Source: Nitrospira sp. ST-bin4 (lineage in GTDB: Bacteria; Nitrospirota; Nitrospiria; Nitrospirales; Nitrospiraceae). From it: 6,573 nucleotides of DNA. Where the stretch lies: the NCBI GenBank assembly GCA_002083565.1, contig MSXM01000077.1, positions 1-6,573 on the forward strand. The letters are read 5' to 3'. Shown here piece by piece: positions 1 to 5,982 of this stretch. Position 1 is the first letter of the stretch, and each line of letters begins with the position of its first letter. The translations under genes were made by a program, and so were the position numbers. The notes below the pieces were generated by a model, which searched no databases, had not been told where the DNA came from, and saw only the letters and a program-made list of their open reading frames with translations.

Positions 1-1078
1 GTTCGCGGATGTTGCCCGGCCACTCATACTGCTGCAACACAGCCATCGCCTCCGGTGACACCTCTTTCATCCGCAGCCCCTGCTCTTCGACATGGATTTT
101 CATGAAATGCCGAACCAACGCCGGAATATCTTCCCGTCGCTCGCGCAACGAAGGGACGACGACCGGCACCACGTTGAGACGGTAATACAGATCTTCGCGA
201 AACTGGCCTTTCTGAATCTCCTTTTCCAGATCCTTGTTCGAAGCGGCCAGCACCCGCACATCCACCTTCATCAGCTTCGTGCCGCCCACCCTCGTGAACT
301 GCTGCTCTTGCAAAGCCCGCAACACCTTGGCCTGCGTATTCAGGCTCATGTCCCCGATTTCATCGAGAAACAGCGTGCCGCCGTCGGCCTGCTCGAATTG
401 ACCCCGTTTCATCGAGGTGGCCCCGGTAAAGGATCCCTTCTCATGCCCGAACAGTTCACTCTCGATCAACGTTTCAGGGATCGCCGCGCAGTTCACGGCC
501 ACGAACGGATGGTCGGCCCTGGCGCTGTGCATGTGGATGGCACGCGCCACCAATTCCTTACCCGTTCCGTTTTCACCGCCGATCAACACCCGGCTGTTCG
601 TCGGACCGGCGGTTTCAATCAATTGCCGCAGTTGCTGCATCGCCGGAGACTGTCCGACCAACTCAAATTTCTGCTGGACCTTGGTCCGCAGAGTCTGATT
701 CTCCTGCTCCAATCGATACTGTTCCAAGGCATGCTTGACGCGCAGCGTGACGTTCTCCAAAGAAAGCGGCTTCTCGATATAGTCATAGGCCCCTAGTTTC
801 ACAGCCTTGACCGCTGTTTCGATGGAGCCATGACCGGACATCATCATGACTTGTGTCGCCGGCACAAATTCCTTCACGCGCCGCAAGGTCTCCAACCCAT
901 CCATCTCCGGCATCCAGATGTCGAGCATCATAAGATCGGGCGGATCGCTTCCACAGATCTTCAGCGCCTCGGCTCCACCGGCTGCGGTCGCCACCTCATA
1001 CCCTTCGTCTTCAAGAATGCTTCGCAACGAGGTGCGAATCCCCTCTTCGTCATCTACAATTAAAATCGATGCCGCCAT
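1..1078 (-). CDS. ntrX: NtrX-like sigma-54-dependent response regulator (3' end outside window)
   Basis: Cytoplasmic two-component response regulator and transcription activator of the NtrC/NtrX family, the expected partner of the adjacent NtrY-like kinase. I translated the minus strand from the ATG at 1078; the frame stays open for 359 codons to the window edge. Residues 1-120 form a receiver domain with acidic pocket D9/D10, phosphoacceptor D53, S81 and K103. The AAA+ domain starts near 140, with Walker A GENGTGKE (168-175), the sigma-54 contact loop as GSFTGA (215-220), Walker B ending LFLDE (236-240) and an arginine-rich FREDLYYRLNV segment (about 293-303). The sequence stops at WPGNIRE, so the rest of the AAA+ domain and the C-terminal Fis-type DNA-binding domain lie outside; full-length members are about 450-460 aa. 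A GGGGGA stretch just upstream of the ATG is a plausible though closely spaced ribosome binding site. The family is certain; the name ntrX rests on the NtrY neighbour. Confidence 0.9.
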   Translation of the reverse strand, partial: MAASILIVDDEEGIRTSLRSILEDEGYEVATAAGGAEALKICGSDPPDLMMLDIWMPEMDGLETLRRVKEFVPATQVMMMSGHGSIETAVKAVKLGAYDYIEKPLSLENVTLRVKHALEQYRLEQENQTLRTKVQQKFELVGQSPAMQQLRQLIETAGPTNSRVLIGGENGTGKELVARAIHMHSARADHPFVAVNCAAIPETLIESELFGHEKGSFTGATSMKRGQFEQADGGTLFLDEIGDMSLNTQAKVLRALQEQQFTRVGGTKLMKVDVRVLAASNKDLEKEIQKGQFREDLYYRLNVVPVVVPSLRERREDIPALVRHFMKIHVEEQGLRMKEVSPEAMAVLQQYEWPGNIRE

Positions 1079-1081
1079 GCG

Positions 1082-1168
1082 TCCCCCGTGATGCGTGATC
1101 AGTGAAGGATGATGCATCGCGCGTATTTCGCTTTAATACCCGCCATTCATCACCCGTCACACGTCACT
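1082..1168. repeat. Imperfect GTGA-rich inverted repeat filling the ntrY-ntrX gap
   Basis: The 97 bp between the ntrY stop and the ntrX start are mostly an imperfect inverted repeat. Read on the minus strand, the left arm (1168-1144) has three GTGA units at 7-8 base spacing, ending GGGTGATGAATG. The right arm (1115-1088) is its approximate complement, CATCATCC..TCACTGATCACGCATCAC, with about 17 of 25 positions matching. Between the arms lies a smaller stem, GTATT/AATAC, with a 7-base loop. There is no T-tract, so it does not look like an intrinsic terminator. It could be an mRNA structure tuning kinase-to-regulator expression, or a copy of a dispersed intergenic repeat. The arms are visible; the function is unknown. 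Confidence 0.45.
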
Positions 1169-1175
1169 TCTTCAA

Positions 1176-3509
1176 TTACACTGGCAAATCGAATGTAAAG
1201 ACCGCCCCCTTCGGATGATTACTTCCCGCCTGAATCTGCCCTTCATGGTCGGTGATGATCCGGCGCACGATCGCAAGCCCCAATCCGGTTCCGGTTTTTT
1301 TCCTGGTAAAGTACGGCACGAACAGCCGGTCCTGATCTTCCGGCGCAATGCCTGGGCCTTCATCCGCCACCGTCACCACCGCCCGTTTCCTTTTCGTATC
1401 GTACTTCGTGCTCACCCACAGCCGCCCCTTTTGATTCATCGCCTGAATCGCGTTGTCGAACAGATTGACGAACACGCGCTTCAGCTGTTCCCGATCGAAG
1501 TTGATGGGCGGCAGGTCTTCGTCGAGGTCCAGAAGCAGCTCGATATCCTTCTGCGCCGCTCGATACAACGCCGCCGTTTCCAATAGCACGTCCTGGAGCG
1601 GCTGGCGCGTCATCTGCGGAACGGGCAACCGCGCAAATTTCGCGAACTCGTCCAGCATGTGCTTGAGGCTGCCGACTTCATTGATGATCACGTTGGTCGC
1701 CTCGTCGAACACACGATCGAGATCCGGCGACTTTTCAAAAAACTTCTTGCGCAGCCGCTGGGCCGACAATTGAATCGGGGTCAGCGGATTTTTGATTTCA
1801 TGCGCGACACGCCGGGCGACTTCCTGCCACGCGGCGACTTTCTGCGCCTTGATGAGCTCCGTCAAGTCCTCGAACACCAGAACGAACCCCAAATCGTTGT
1901 TCGCCTCATCCCGCATGCGCGACCCGTTCAAGCCGATCGTGACGAGCTTTCCCTGAACGTCCAACTGTCCTTCCAGAGTCAGATCATCGCGATCGTCGGC
2001 CAGCATGCGGTCATACGCGGTCTGAAACAAGTCGAGCCCGAATTCCTTGAATACCTCATTGGCCGGACGCCCCTGAAACCGATCGCCGGCCAGGCCGAGA
2101 ATACGCTCGCCCGACGGATTGAACGTCGTAATCGTTCCACTCCGATCGATCGACAGCAAACCCGCGGCGATGGTCGCCACAACCGTTTCGATGTAGGCCC
2201 GACGGCGATCAAGTTCGGCGTTGGTGTTCCAGAGCATCAGATTCGTTTCTTCAAGTTTGGATTTGCTGCCCTGTAAATCCTGCGTCATTCGATTGAAGGA
2301 ATCGATCAAGGTGCCGATTTCGTCCGTCGCCTTCGCGTCGATTTGGACGGTGAGATCCCCCTGCGCAACCGCTTCCGTTGCCTCCGCCAAACGCTGAATC
2401 GGCACAGTGATGCCGCGCGCGACATAAAACCCGAACCAGGTGGCGCTGAACAGAATCATAACGGTCACGACGGCGACAATAAGATACGCGACAGCCTTGA
2501 TCGGATTTTTCATCGCCTTGATCTGCGTGTATTCCTCATACTGGCGGGTAATCCCTTCCATTTTCGTCAGTAACGATTCCGACACGTAGGTTTCGACCAC
2601 TACCACGCCGGCCAACTCGCCGCTGTGGCTGCCGGAGGCCACCGGCATGCCGGCACGCACCAGCCGGCCCGACTGCGCTTCCTGGACGGAGGTGAACTCC
2701 TGCTTCCCATTGATGACTTGGAGGACGAGCTGGCCGATCGGCAGATCCAACGCCACAGCCGGGACACTCGCATCGAGCGCCTTCGTCAGCGTTTCCATCT
2801 TGTTCGAAAACACTTCAATCCCGGCGACTCCGTACTCCATACGTTTGCGAGCCATCGCAGCGATCAGCAAATCGCGATGCTCCGGAATCAGCATGTCCTC
2901 ACGGAACAATTCCTGTCCAATGGCCCGCGCGCTGTTCACCGCCAGCGTAATGTGTCCCGAATGCTGCAGGCGCGCCACCTCGTACGAATCCTTCATCACA
3001 TTCTCGATCTGTTCGCTGAACCACACATCGACAGCTTTGTTGAGAAACCCGCTGGCGACCACTGCGAGCAGCACGGTCGGGATCAACGAAAACCCGATGA
3101 ACGCGGCAATCAGTTTGGTGCGAAATCCTGAACCGACAAGCCGGTGCCGGCGTTCGAAATACGCCTTGATCAGATTCCGCGACAGCAGCAGCGTCAGAAC
3201 CACAAGCCCGATCAAGTCGAGATTGACCAGCAGCAGCACCATGGCGTAGCTGGTCGTGGGCAACAACGACCCCTTCTCCTGCCCGCCCGGCACGGCCATC
3301 TGAGAGTAGTACAACGTCAGGGCCAAACAGGGGATCAAGAGGATGAGGACGATCCAGACGGGACGGAGATGGAGCTTTTTCCGCTCCGGTTCCTGAGGCC
3401 GCTCCCCCCCGGAGGCGCGCGGGTTGGCGCCGGAGGCAATCCGCTGAGAGTCGCTGAGCCTTGCGGCAGCGGCTCCAGGCCCGCGTGTGGAAGGATCAGA
3501 GTCAGGCAT
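1176..3509 (-). CDS. ntrY: NtrY-like membrane sensor histidine kinase
   Basis: Inner-membrane sensor kinase of 777 aa, the usual length for NtrY, which autophosphorylates and transfers phosphate to the downstream regulator. The first 45 or so residues are a polar Pro/Ala/Ser tail. Membrane segments are near 50-72, 88-111 and 132-156. Residues about 160-335 form an extracytoplasmic sensing region, followed by a fourth membrane segment at about 337-363, a HAMP linker (about 360-413), a short coiled linker, and a PAS domain (about 435-550). The HisKA domain has the H-box AHEIKNPLTPIQ with phosphoacceptor H570. The ATPase domain has the N-box (N682, N686), G1 DEGPGI (716-721), the F-box around 730-737 and G2 GTGLGL (740-745). 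All catalytic boxes are intact. The ATG at 3509 has GGAGAG 11 bases upstream and follows a good promoter. It precedes ntrX by 97 bp and is probably co-transcribed with it. The ligand cannot be inferred; a nitrogen or redox role is known for some homologues only. Confidence 0.92.
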   Translation of the reverse strand: MPDSDPSTRGPGAAAARLSDSQRIASGANPRASGGERPQEPERKKLHLRPVWIVLILLIPCLALTLYYSQMAVPGGQEKGSLLPTTSYAMVLLLVNLDLIGLVVLTLLLSRNLIKAYFERRHRLVGSGFRTKLIAAFIGFSLIPTVLLAVVASGFLNKAVDVWFSEQIENVMKDSYEVARLQHSGHITLAVNSARAIGQELFREDMLIPEHRDLLIAAMARKRMEYGVAGIEVFSNKMETLTKALDASVPAVALDLPIGQLVLQVINGKQEFTSVQEAQSGRLVRAGMPVASGSHSGELAGVVVVETYVSESLLTKMEGITRQYEEYTQIKAMKNPIKAVAYLIVAVVTVMILFSATWFGFYVARGITVPIQRLAEATEAVAQGDLTVQIDAKATDEIGTLIDSFNRMTQDLQGSKSKLEETNLMLWNTNAELDRRRAYIETVVATIAAGLLSIDRSGTITTFNPSGERILGLAGDRFQGRPANEVFKEFGLDLFQTAYDRMLADDRDDLTLEGQLDVQGKLVTIGLNGSRMRDEANNDLGFVLVFEDLTELIKAQKVAAWQEVARRVAHEIKNPLTPIQLSAQRLRKKFFEKSPDLDRVFDEATNVIINEVGSLKHMLDEFAKFARLPVPQMTRQPLQDVLLETAALYRAAQKDIELLLDLDEDLPPINFDREQLKRVFVNLFDNAIQAMNQKGRLWVSTKYDTKRKRAVVTVADEGPGIAPEDQDRLFVPYFTRKKTGTGLGLAIVRRIITDHEGQIQAGSNHPKGAVFTFDLPV

Positions 3510-3520
3510 TTTCGGCTGTG

Positions 3521-3526
3521 CTCTCC
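3521..3526 (-). promoter_or_regulatory. Ribosome binding site of ntrY
   Basis: On the minus strand this reads GGAGAG, 11 bases before the ATG at 3509. It is a good Shine-Dalgarno match at slightly long spacing and supports that start over internal methionines, the first of which (residue 71) would remove the first membrane segment. Confidence 0.55.
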
Positions 3527-3552
3527 GTTAGTCCGAAAGGACGCTCCCATCC

Positions 3553-3581
3553 ACTATAGCGGACTTATGAGGGAGTCTCAA
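3553..3581 (-). promoter_or_regulatory. Predicted sigma-70 promoter of ntrYX
   Basis: On the minus strand a -35 box TTGAGA (3581-3576, 5 of 6 to consensus) is followed by a 17-base spacer and a -10 box TATAGT (3558-3553, 5 of 6). Transcription would start near 3546, giving a leader of about 37 bases with the GGAGAG site inside it. It lies in the 145-bp gap after the DUF1844 gene, so ntrYX can be expressed independently of that gene. Predicted from sequence only. Confidence 0.65.
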
Positions 3582-3587
3582 AGTCCG
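3560..3587. promoter_or_regulatory. Inverted repeat overlapping the ntrY promoter (candidate operator)
   Basis: CGGACTT then TGAG (3560-3571, with one unpaired A at 3567) is complementary to CTCA then AAGTCCG (3577-3587) around a 5-base centre, giving 11 pairs. The repeat covers the -35 box and most of the spacer of the predicted ntrY promoter, where a bound protein would block RNA polymerase. It lies upstream of the predicted transcription start, so for ntrY it would act as DNA. If DUF1844 transcripts read through, it would also be an RNA hairpin, but no T-run follows it. Confidence 0.5.
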
Positions 3588-3654
3588 GAGACAGATTTCA
3601 CCGGCCCGGACAATGACCACGAAATGAAAACCGGCAGGCGGGAGACGAACCAGA

Positions 3655-4047
3655 CTACTTCGGCGATGCCAGCGTGACATACTTCATGCGCAGCGCATAC
3701 AGCATGTCGCGCAACACCGTCTGCTCTTCCGAGGTCAGATTGCCCTTGGTCTTCTCTTCCAGGACAGACAGCAGATCGATGATTTCTTTGGCTTGAGGCA
3801 AGTTGACGGGTATCGGCTGTTGCTGAGGGTCCAACCGCTCCCCCATCAGCATCAGGGATGACGAACCGAGCGAGATGACGAAGGAAGAGAAGTTGACTGG
3901 AAGCGGATGATCCTCATGGGATGCCTCGGCCGGTGACGCAGAAGCCGTCGGCGTCTGTTGTGCCGTAGAAGCTGGTGGCGGCGCGGCATCCGACCCTCCA
4001 CTCGCCCGCCGGTCCCGAACGACGAATCCCTGCTCCTGGTCTGCCAT
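3655..4047 (-). CDS. DUF1844 family protein
   Basis: Small protein of 130 aa, probably cytoplasmic: no signal peptide or convincing membrane segment. Residues 1-48 are a low-complexity Ala/Pro/Ser/Thr/Gln tail, likely disordered. Residues about 51-125 match the DUF1844 pattern: VNFSSFVISLGSSSLMLMGE, then the VNLPQAKEIIDLLSVLEEKTKGNLT stretch (81-105), then a helix ending LRMKYV. This is a widespread bacterial family of unknown function. A TTG 15 bases further upstream (4062) would add five residues, but it sits inside the GGAGAGGGG ribosome binding site of the ATG at 4047, so 4047 is the likely start. It has its own predicted promoter and lies 145 bp before ntrY on the same strand. A functional link to the kinase pair is possible but unproven. 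The family call is from memory of the domain sequence. Confidence 0.85.
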   Translation of the reverse strand: MADQEQGFVVRDRRASGGSDAAPPPASTAQQTPTASASPAEASHEDHPLPVNFSSFVISLGSSSLMLMGERLDPQQQPIPVNLPQAKEIIDLLSVLEEKTKGNLTSEEQTVLRDMLYALRMKYVTLASPK

Positions 4048-4053
4048 TAGCCC

Positions 4054-4059
4054 CTCTCC
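4054..4059 (-). promoter_or_regulatory. Ribosome binding site that fixes the DUF1844 start
   Basis: On the minus strand GGAGAG (within GGGAGAGGGG) lies 6 bases before the ATG at 4047, ideal spacing. It overlaps the alternative TTG start codon at 4062-4060 and so argues against the longer reading. Confidence 0.75.
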
Positions 4060-4084
4060 CAATACTTACCGTACAGTGGGCGAT

Positions 4085-4113
4085 ACCCTACCATAGGACC
4101 TATCGGCTCGCAA
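4085..4113 (-). promoter_or_regulatory. Possible sigma-70 promoter of the DUF1844 gene
   Basis: On the minus strand TTGCGA (4113-4108) and TAGGGT (4090-4085) are separated by 17 bases, each 4 of 6 to consensus. The predicted start near 4078 gives a leader of about 31 bases with a strong ribosome binding site. The spacer holds a perfect 11-base palindrome, ATAGGACCTAT (4093-4103), a possible protein site. A moderate match; the gene could instead be read from terC. Confidence 0.4.
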
Positions 4114-4149
4114 GTTGCCAGTGGCGGATGGCTTTACGCTCCCCACTTC

Positions 4150-4184
4150 CACACGGCAGCAGCACGTGCGCTCCTGTGCCGGTG
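4150..4184 (-). terminator. Hairpin downstream of the terC-like gene (weak terminator candidate)
   Basis: CAC-CGGCA (4150-4158, one unpaired A) pairs with TGCCGGTG (4177-4184). The 18-base loop itself contains the palindrome GCACGTGC. It starts 12 bases after the stop of the terC-like gene. No T-run follows on the minus strand, so it is not a classical intrinsic terminator; it could protect the 3' end or be chance. Confidence 0.25.
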
Positions 4185-4196
4185 CAGCAATTACTT

Positions 4197-5018
4197 CTAA
4201 ACAATGCCTCCCGACCCCTTTTTCAGGAGACTCGGCCGAACGAACGGCTGCCCGCAGGCGGGGCAGACGGGTGTCGGCTTCACATCCGGCCCGTGCAGAT
4301 GTACGGGCCGGCCACGGCGGCGCAGCCGGATGTTGAGAATCTCGACCCCTACGGAGAATGCCATCGCAGAGTAGATATAGCCCTTGGGAATGTGTACGCC
4401 GAAGCCGTCCGCGATCAATGCGAGGCCGATAACGAACAGAAACGCGAGTGCCAACATCTTGATCGTGGGATGCCGGTCTACGAATCCATGCACCGTACCG
4501 GCAAATGCGAACATGAAGACGACTGCTGCAACGATTGCAGCAACCATGATGGAAAGCTCAGCGACCATACCTACAGCCGTGATGATCGAGTCCAAGGAGA
4601 ACACGACATCAATCACCATAATCTGGATGATCACCGCAGAAAAGCTGGTAGCCCCCGTAATGGCGGTGGGCGCGTTGTCGCTCCCCTCGAGCTTGTCGTG
4701 AATCTCTTTCGTCGCTTTGTAGATGAGGAAGAGCCCGCCGAAGACCAGGACCAAGTCCTTGCCCGAGAATTCGTTACCGGCGACCGCGAACAGCGGCGCC
4801 GTGAGCTTCATGATCCAAGTAAGCGCGAATAACAGACCCAGGCGCGACACGAGTGCCGCGGCGATGCCCGCCTTTCGCGCGAGATCCTGGCGATCGGGCG
4901 GCAGCTTGCCTGCCAGGATAGAAATGAAGATCAGGTTGTCGATGCCTAGAACGATCTCCAGGGCGGCGAGCGTCGCGAACGCGAGCCAGGCATTGGGGTC
5001 GACCAGCAGTTCGAGCAT
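4197..5018 (-). CDS. TerC family integral membrane protein, probable metal-ion exporter
   Basis: Polytopic inner-membrane protein of 273 aa. It carries both TerC signatures: EIVLGIDNLIFISILAG near the N-terminus (acidic E21, D27) and DVVFSLDSIITAVGM (D137, D143) in the second half. These repeated acidic motifs lie in membrane helices and are thought to form the ion path. Hydrophobic segments are at roughly 8-35, 52-80, 87-101, 125-150, 153-178, 187-206 and 212-230. Characterised TerC relatives export manganese or affect metal loading of secreted proteins; tellurite resistance, the origin of the name, is not implied here because no other ter genes are present. The C-terminal 40 residues are basic and cytoplasmic-looking, with H240, H242 and CPAC (C252-C255). 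The ATG at 5018 gives the expected N-terminus, although the Shine-Dalgarno is weak (AGG about 10 bases upstream). I saw no yybP-ykoY-type riboswitch ahead of it. Confidence 0.88.
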   Translation of the reverse strand: MLELLVDPNAWLAFATLAALEIVLGIDNLIFISILAGKLPPDRQDLARKAGIAAALVSRLGLLFALTWIMKLTAPLFAVAGNEFSGKDLVLVFGGLFLIYKATKEIHDKLEGSDNAPTAITGATSFSAVIIQIMVIDVVFSLDSIITAVGMVAELSIMVAAIVAAVVFMFAFAGTVHGFVDRHPTIKMLALAFLFVIGLALIADGFGVHIPKGYIYSAMAFSVGVEILNIRLRRRGRPVHLHGPDVKPTPVCPACGQPFVRPSLLKKGSGGIV

Positions 5019-5163
5019 GGGTGGCAGCCTACGTATGGAGATCAGACAGGTAAATTAGAGACCGAGCAGACAGAAACACAATAGGCAGCGGCTTCGTATG
5101 ACGTCCAACAATGTTTAGGAGTCGCAATGGCGCTCACTCATCTGGAAGTATTTCAACCAAGCG

Positions 5164-5193
5164 ATCAACGGTTCCTGGAACCCTATTCTGCCC
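5164..5193. repeat. Palindrome-cored 30-bp direct repeat, copy A
   Basis: This copy shares 28 of 30 bases with 5983-6012 in the same orientation; the differences are the 6th base (C/T) and the 22nd base (A/T). The core GGTTCCTGGAACC (5170-5182) is a perfect 6+1+6 palindrome, followed by a TTCTGCCC edge. Similarity ends abruptly on both sides. Read on the minus strand both copies encode GQ(N/K)RVPGT(V/I)D, which I attribute to the repeat and not to a gene. Candidates are a REP-like dispersed palindrome, the end of a small mobile unit, or a recombination target. Confidence 0.75.
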
Positions 5194-5270
5194 AGCGGCG
5201 AGTTGTGCAGCGGACCGTCCCCTGTAACCGGTGTTCGCCATCAGAAGAAAGGAAGAAGTGGGATACAAGA

Positions 5271-5292
5271 GTGCAGCTCCTGACAGCTGCGC
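5271..5292 (-). terminator. Hairpin after the DUF433-DUF5615 operon (possible terminator)
   Basis: GCAGCT (5273-5278) and AGCTGC (5285-5290) form a perfect 6-bp stem around a 6-base loop, extendable to 8 pairs with one G-T pair. It lies about 22 bases past the stop of the DUF5615 gene. On the minus strand it is followed by TCTTGT and then a pyrimidine-rich stretch, a weak T-tract at best. Plausible as the operon's transcription end, but not a textbook one. Confidence 0.35.
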
Positions 5293-5314
5293 ATGACTAA
5301 CGGAGTAGTAGCGG

Positions 5315-5635
5315 TTACGGGATAAGGATCTCAACGTAACTGCTTGGTTCGGCAGAATCAACCGCCCTTGTCACCCGCTCAACCTCGCGTTCGATGCGTG
5401 GCCAACTGGTTGTCGTCAGCACAACAATTGCGATATTGCGACTCGAGAGGTTCTGTTGATATCGGAGATTCTGGTCGGTCGTGACCAGAACGGAAAAGCC
5501 GCTTTCTTCTGATTTTTGCAGCAGTTCACCGTTCTTCAGATAGTTCCAACCAAGTTCAAAAGTGGTAGTGACCTGATGCGCTGCAAGGTACTTGCGAAGC
5601 GGAACGGGCGTGCCCTGGTCAAACAGAACGCGCAC
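5315..5635 (-). CDS. DUF5615 family PIN-like protein, putative toxin
   Basis: Protein of 106 aa matching the DUF5615 (COG4634) PIN-like family. It has an N-terminal MRVLFDQGTP with acidic D6, the ELGW motif (27-30), NGELL (35-39) with E37, and the strongly conserved VTTDQNLRYQQNL segment (51-63) with D54. In PIN nucleases clustered acidic residues bind the catalytic metal; D6, E37 and D54 are the candidates here. Family length is about 100-120 aa, so it looks complete. The start is the GTG at 5635, immediately after the TAG of the DUF433 gene with no intervening base and no good ribosome binding site, so translation is probably coupled to the antitoxin. COG2442/COG4634 pairs have been predicted as toxin-antitoxin systems. 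RNase activity is inference from fold membership. Confidence 0.82.
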   Translation of the reverse strand: MRVLFDQGTPVPLRKYLAAHQVTTTFELGWNYLKNGELLQKSEESGFSVLVTTDQNLRYQQNLSSRNIAIVVLTTTSWPRIEREVERVTRAVDSAEPSSYVEILIP

Positions 5636-5854
5636 CTAAGCTGCTTCTAGAGAGCGGGCAGCATGCTCAAGCACCGCGCGGACTTGCTCGAGCGTGACAC
5701 CCGGAAACCAGACAATAAAGTCGGAGACGTGTGCCCCATCCTCAAGATTCTGAAATAGCGCGGAAACAGGCACACGAGTACCACGAAAAACCCACGCGCC
5801 ACTCACACGCTCCGCATCACGCTCAACGGCTGGGCAAGAGGACCAATCAATCAT
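5636..5854 (-). CDS. DUF433 family protein, putative antitoxin
   Basis: Protein of 72 aa of the DUF433 (COG2442) family. It shows the signature FRGTRVPVSALFQNLEDG (23-40), then a helix-turn-helix-like segment VSDFIVWFPGVTLEQVRAVLEHA (43-65). In this family the C-terminal winged-helix-like part is thought to bind DNA, so it may repress its own promoter while neutralising the partner. The first 20 residues are a more variable beta-strand region. It directly precedes the DUF5615 gene, the antitoxin-first order usual for such operons. No Shine-Dalgarno is visible upstream of the ATG at 5854. The best promoter places the mRNA start on that ATG, so it may be leaderless. The family is fairly sure; the antitoxin role is inferred from the pairing. 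Confidence 0.8.
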   Translation of the reverse strand: MIDWSSCPAVERDAERVSGAWVFRGTRVPVSALFQNLEDGAHVSDFIVWFPGVTLEQVRAVLEHAARSLEAA

Positions 5855-5860
5855 GCGGTA

Positions 5861-5889
5861 ATTGTAGACCCAGCAAGAGACCGATTCAA
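5861..5889 (-). promoter_or_regulatory. Predicted promoter of the DUF433-DUF5615 operon
   Basis: On the minus strand TTGAAT (5889-5884) is followed by 17 bases and TACAAT (5866-5861, 5 of 6). The -10 box ends 6 bases before the ATG, so the predicted +1 is the A of the start codon. A second, perfect TATAAT lies at 5899-5894, but without a recognisable -35 at normal spacing; from there the leader would be about 33 bases and still lack a ribosome binding site. The -35 is inside the short tandem ATTCAATTCAATT, a possible binding site for autoregulation. Confidence 0.5.
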
Positions 5890-5982
5890 TTCAATTATAC
5901 AGACCAGAATTGAGGCCACATCCTTATGCGGGCCTCGGATCTGCAGCCGCTCCTTCAGGGATGTGCAATACAATCCGGAGTA

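Larger units (their letters stand above)
5019..5314. other. Intergenic stretch between the terC-like gene and the toxin-like gene
   Basis: These 296 bp have no convincing gene. They hold the leader of the terC-like gene, in which I find no good promoter (TTGGAC and TATTGT are 19 bases apart, a poor match). They also contain one copy of the palindromic 30-bp repeat (5164-5193) and a hairpin just past the DUF5615 gene (5271-5292). The remaining bases (about 5194-5270) show only a purine-rich run around 5241-5260 and nothing I recognise. Confidence 0.6.

Noticed and set aside
92..796. Long plus-strand open frame of 234 codons opposite the response regulator
   Set aside because: It is exactly antisense to a strongly conserved receiver/AAA+ coding sequence and its product is rich in His, Arg and Gln with no recognisable domain; a reading-frame shadow of a GC-rich gene.
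3531..3542. Small perfect hairpin GTCC-GAAA-GGAC in the ntrY leader
   Set aside because: Only 4 bp of stem; on the transcribed strand the loop is UUUC, not a stable GNRA tetraloop, so chance is sufficient.
3975..4832. Plus-strand open frame of 285 codons opposite the terC-like gene
   Set aside because: The minus strand carries a clear TerC family protein with both acidic signatures; the plus-strand product has no hydrophobic or domain pattern and spans the intergenic region.
5019..5160. Manganese riboswitch (yybP-ykoY type) ahead of the terC-like gene
   Set aside because: Looked for because such riboswitches often precede TerC family genes, but the conserved stem and loop sequences are not present.
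5134..5361. Minus-strand open frame of 75 codons overlapping the end of the DUF5615 gene
   Set aside because: It includes the repeat-encoded GQNRVPGTVD stretch and has no domain, promoter or ribosome binding site.
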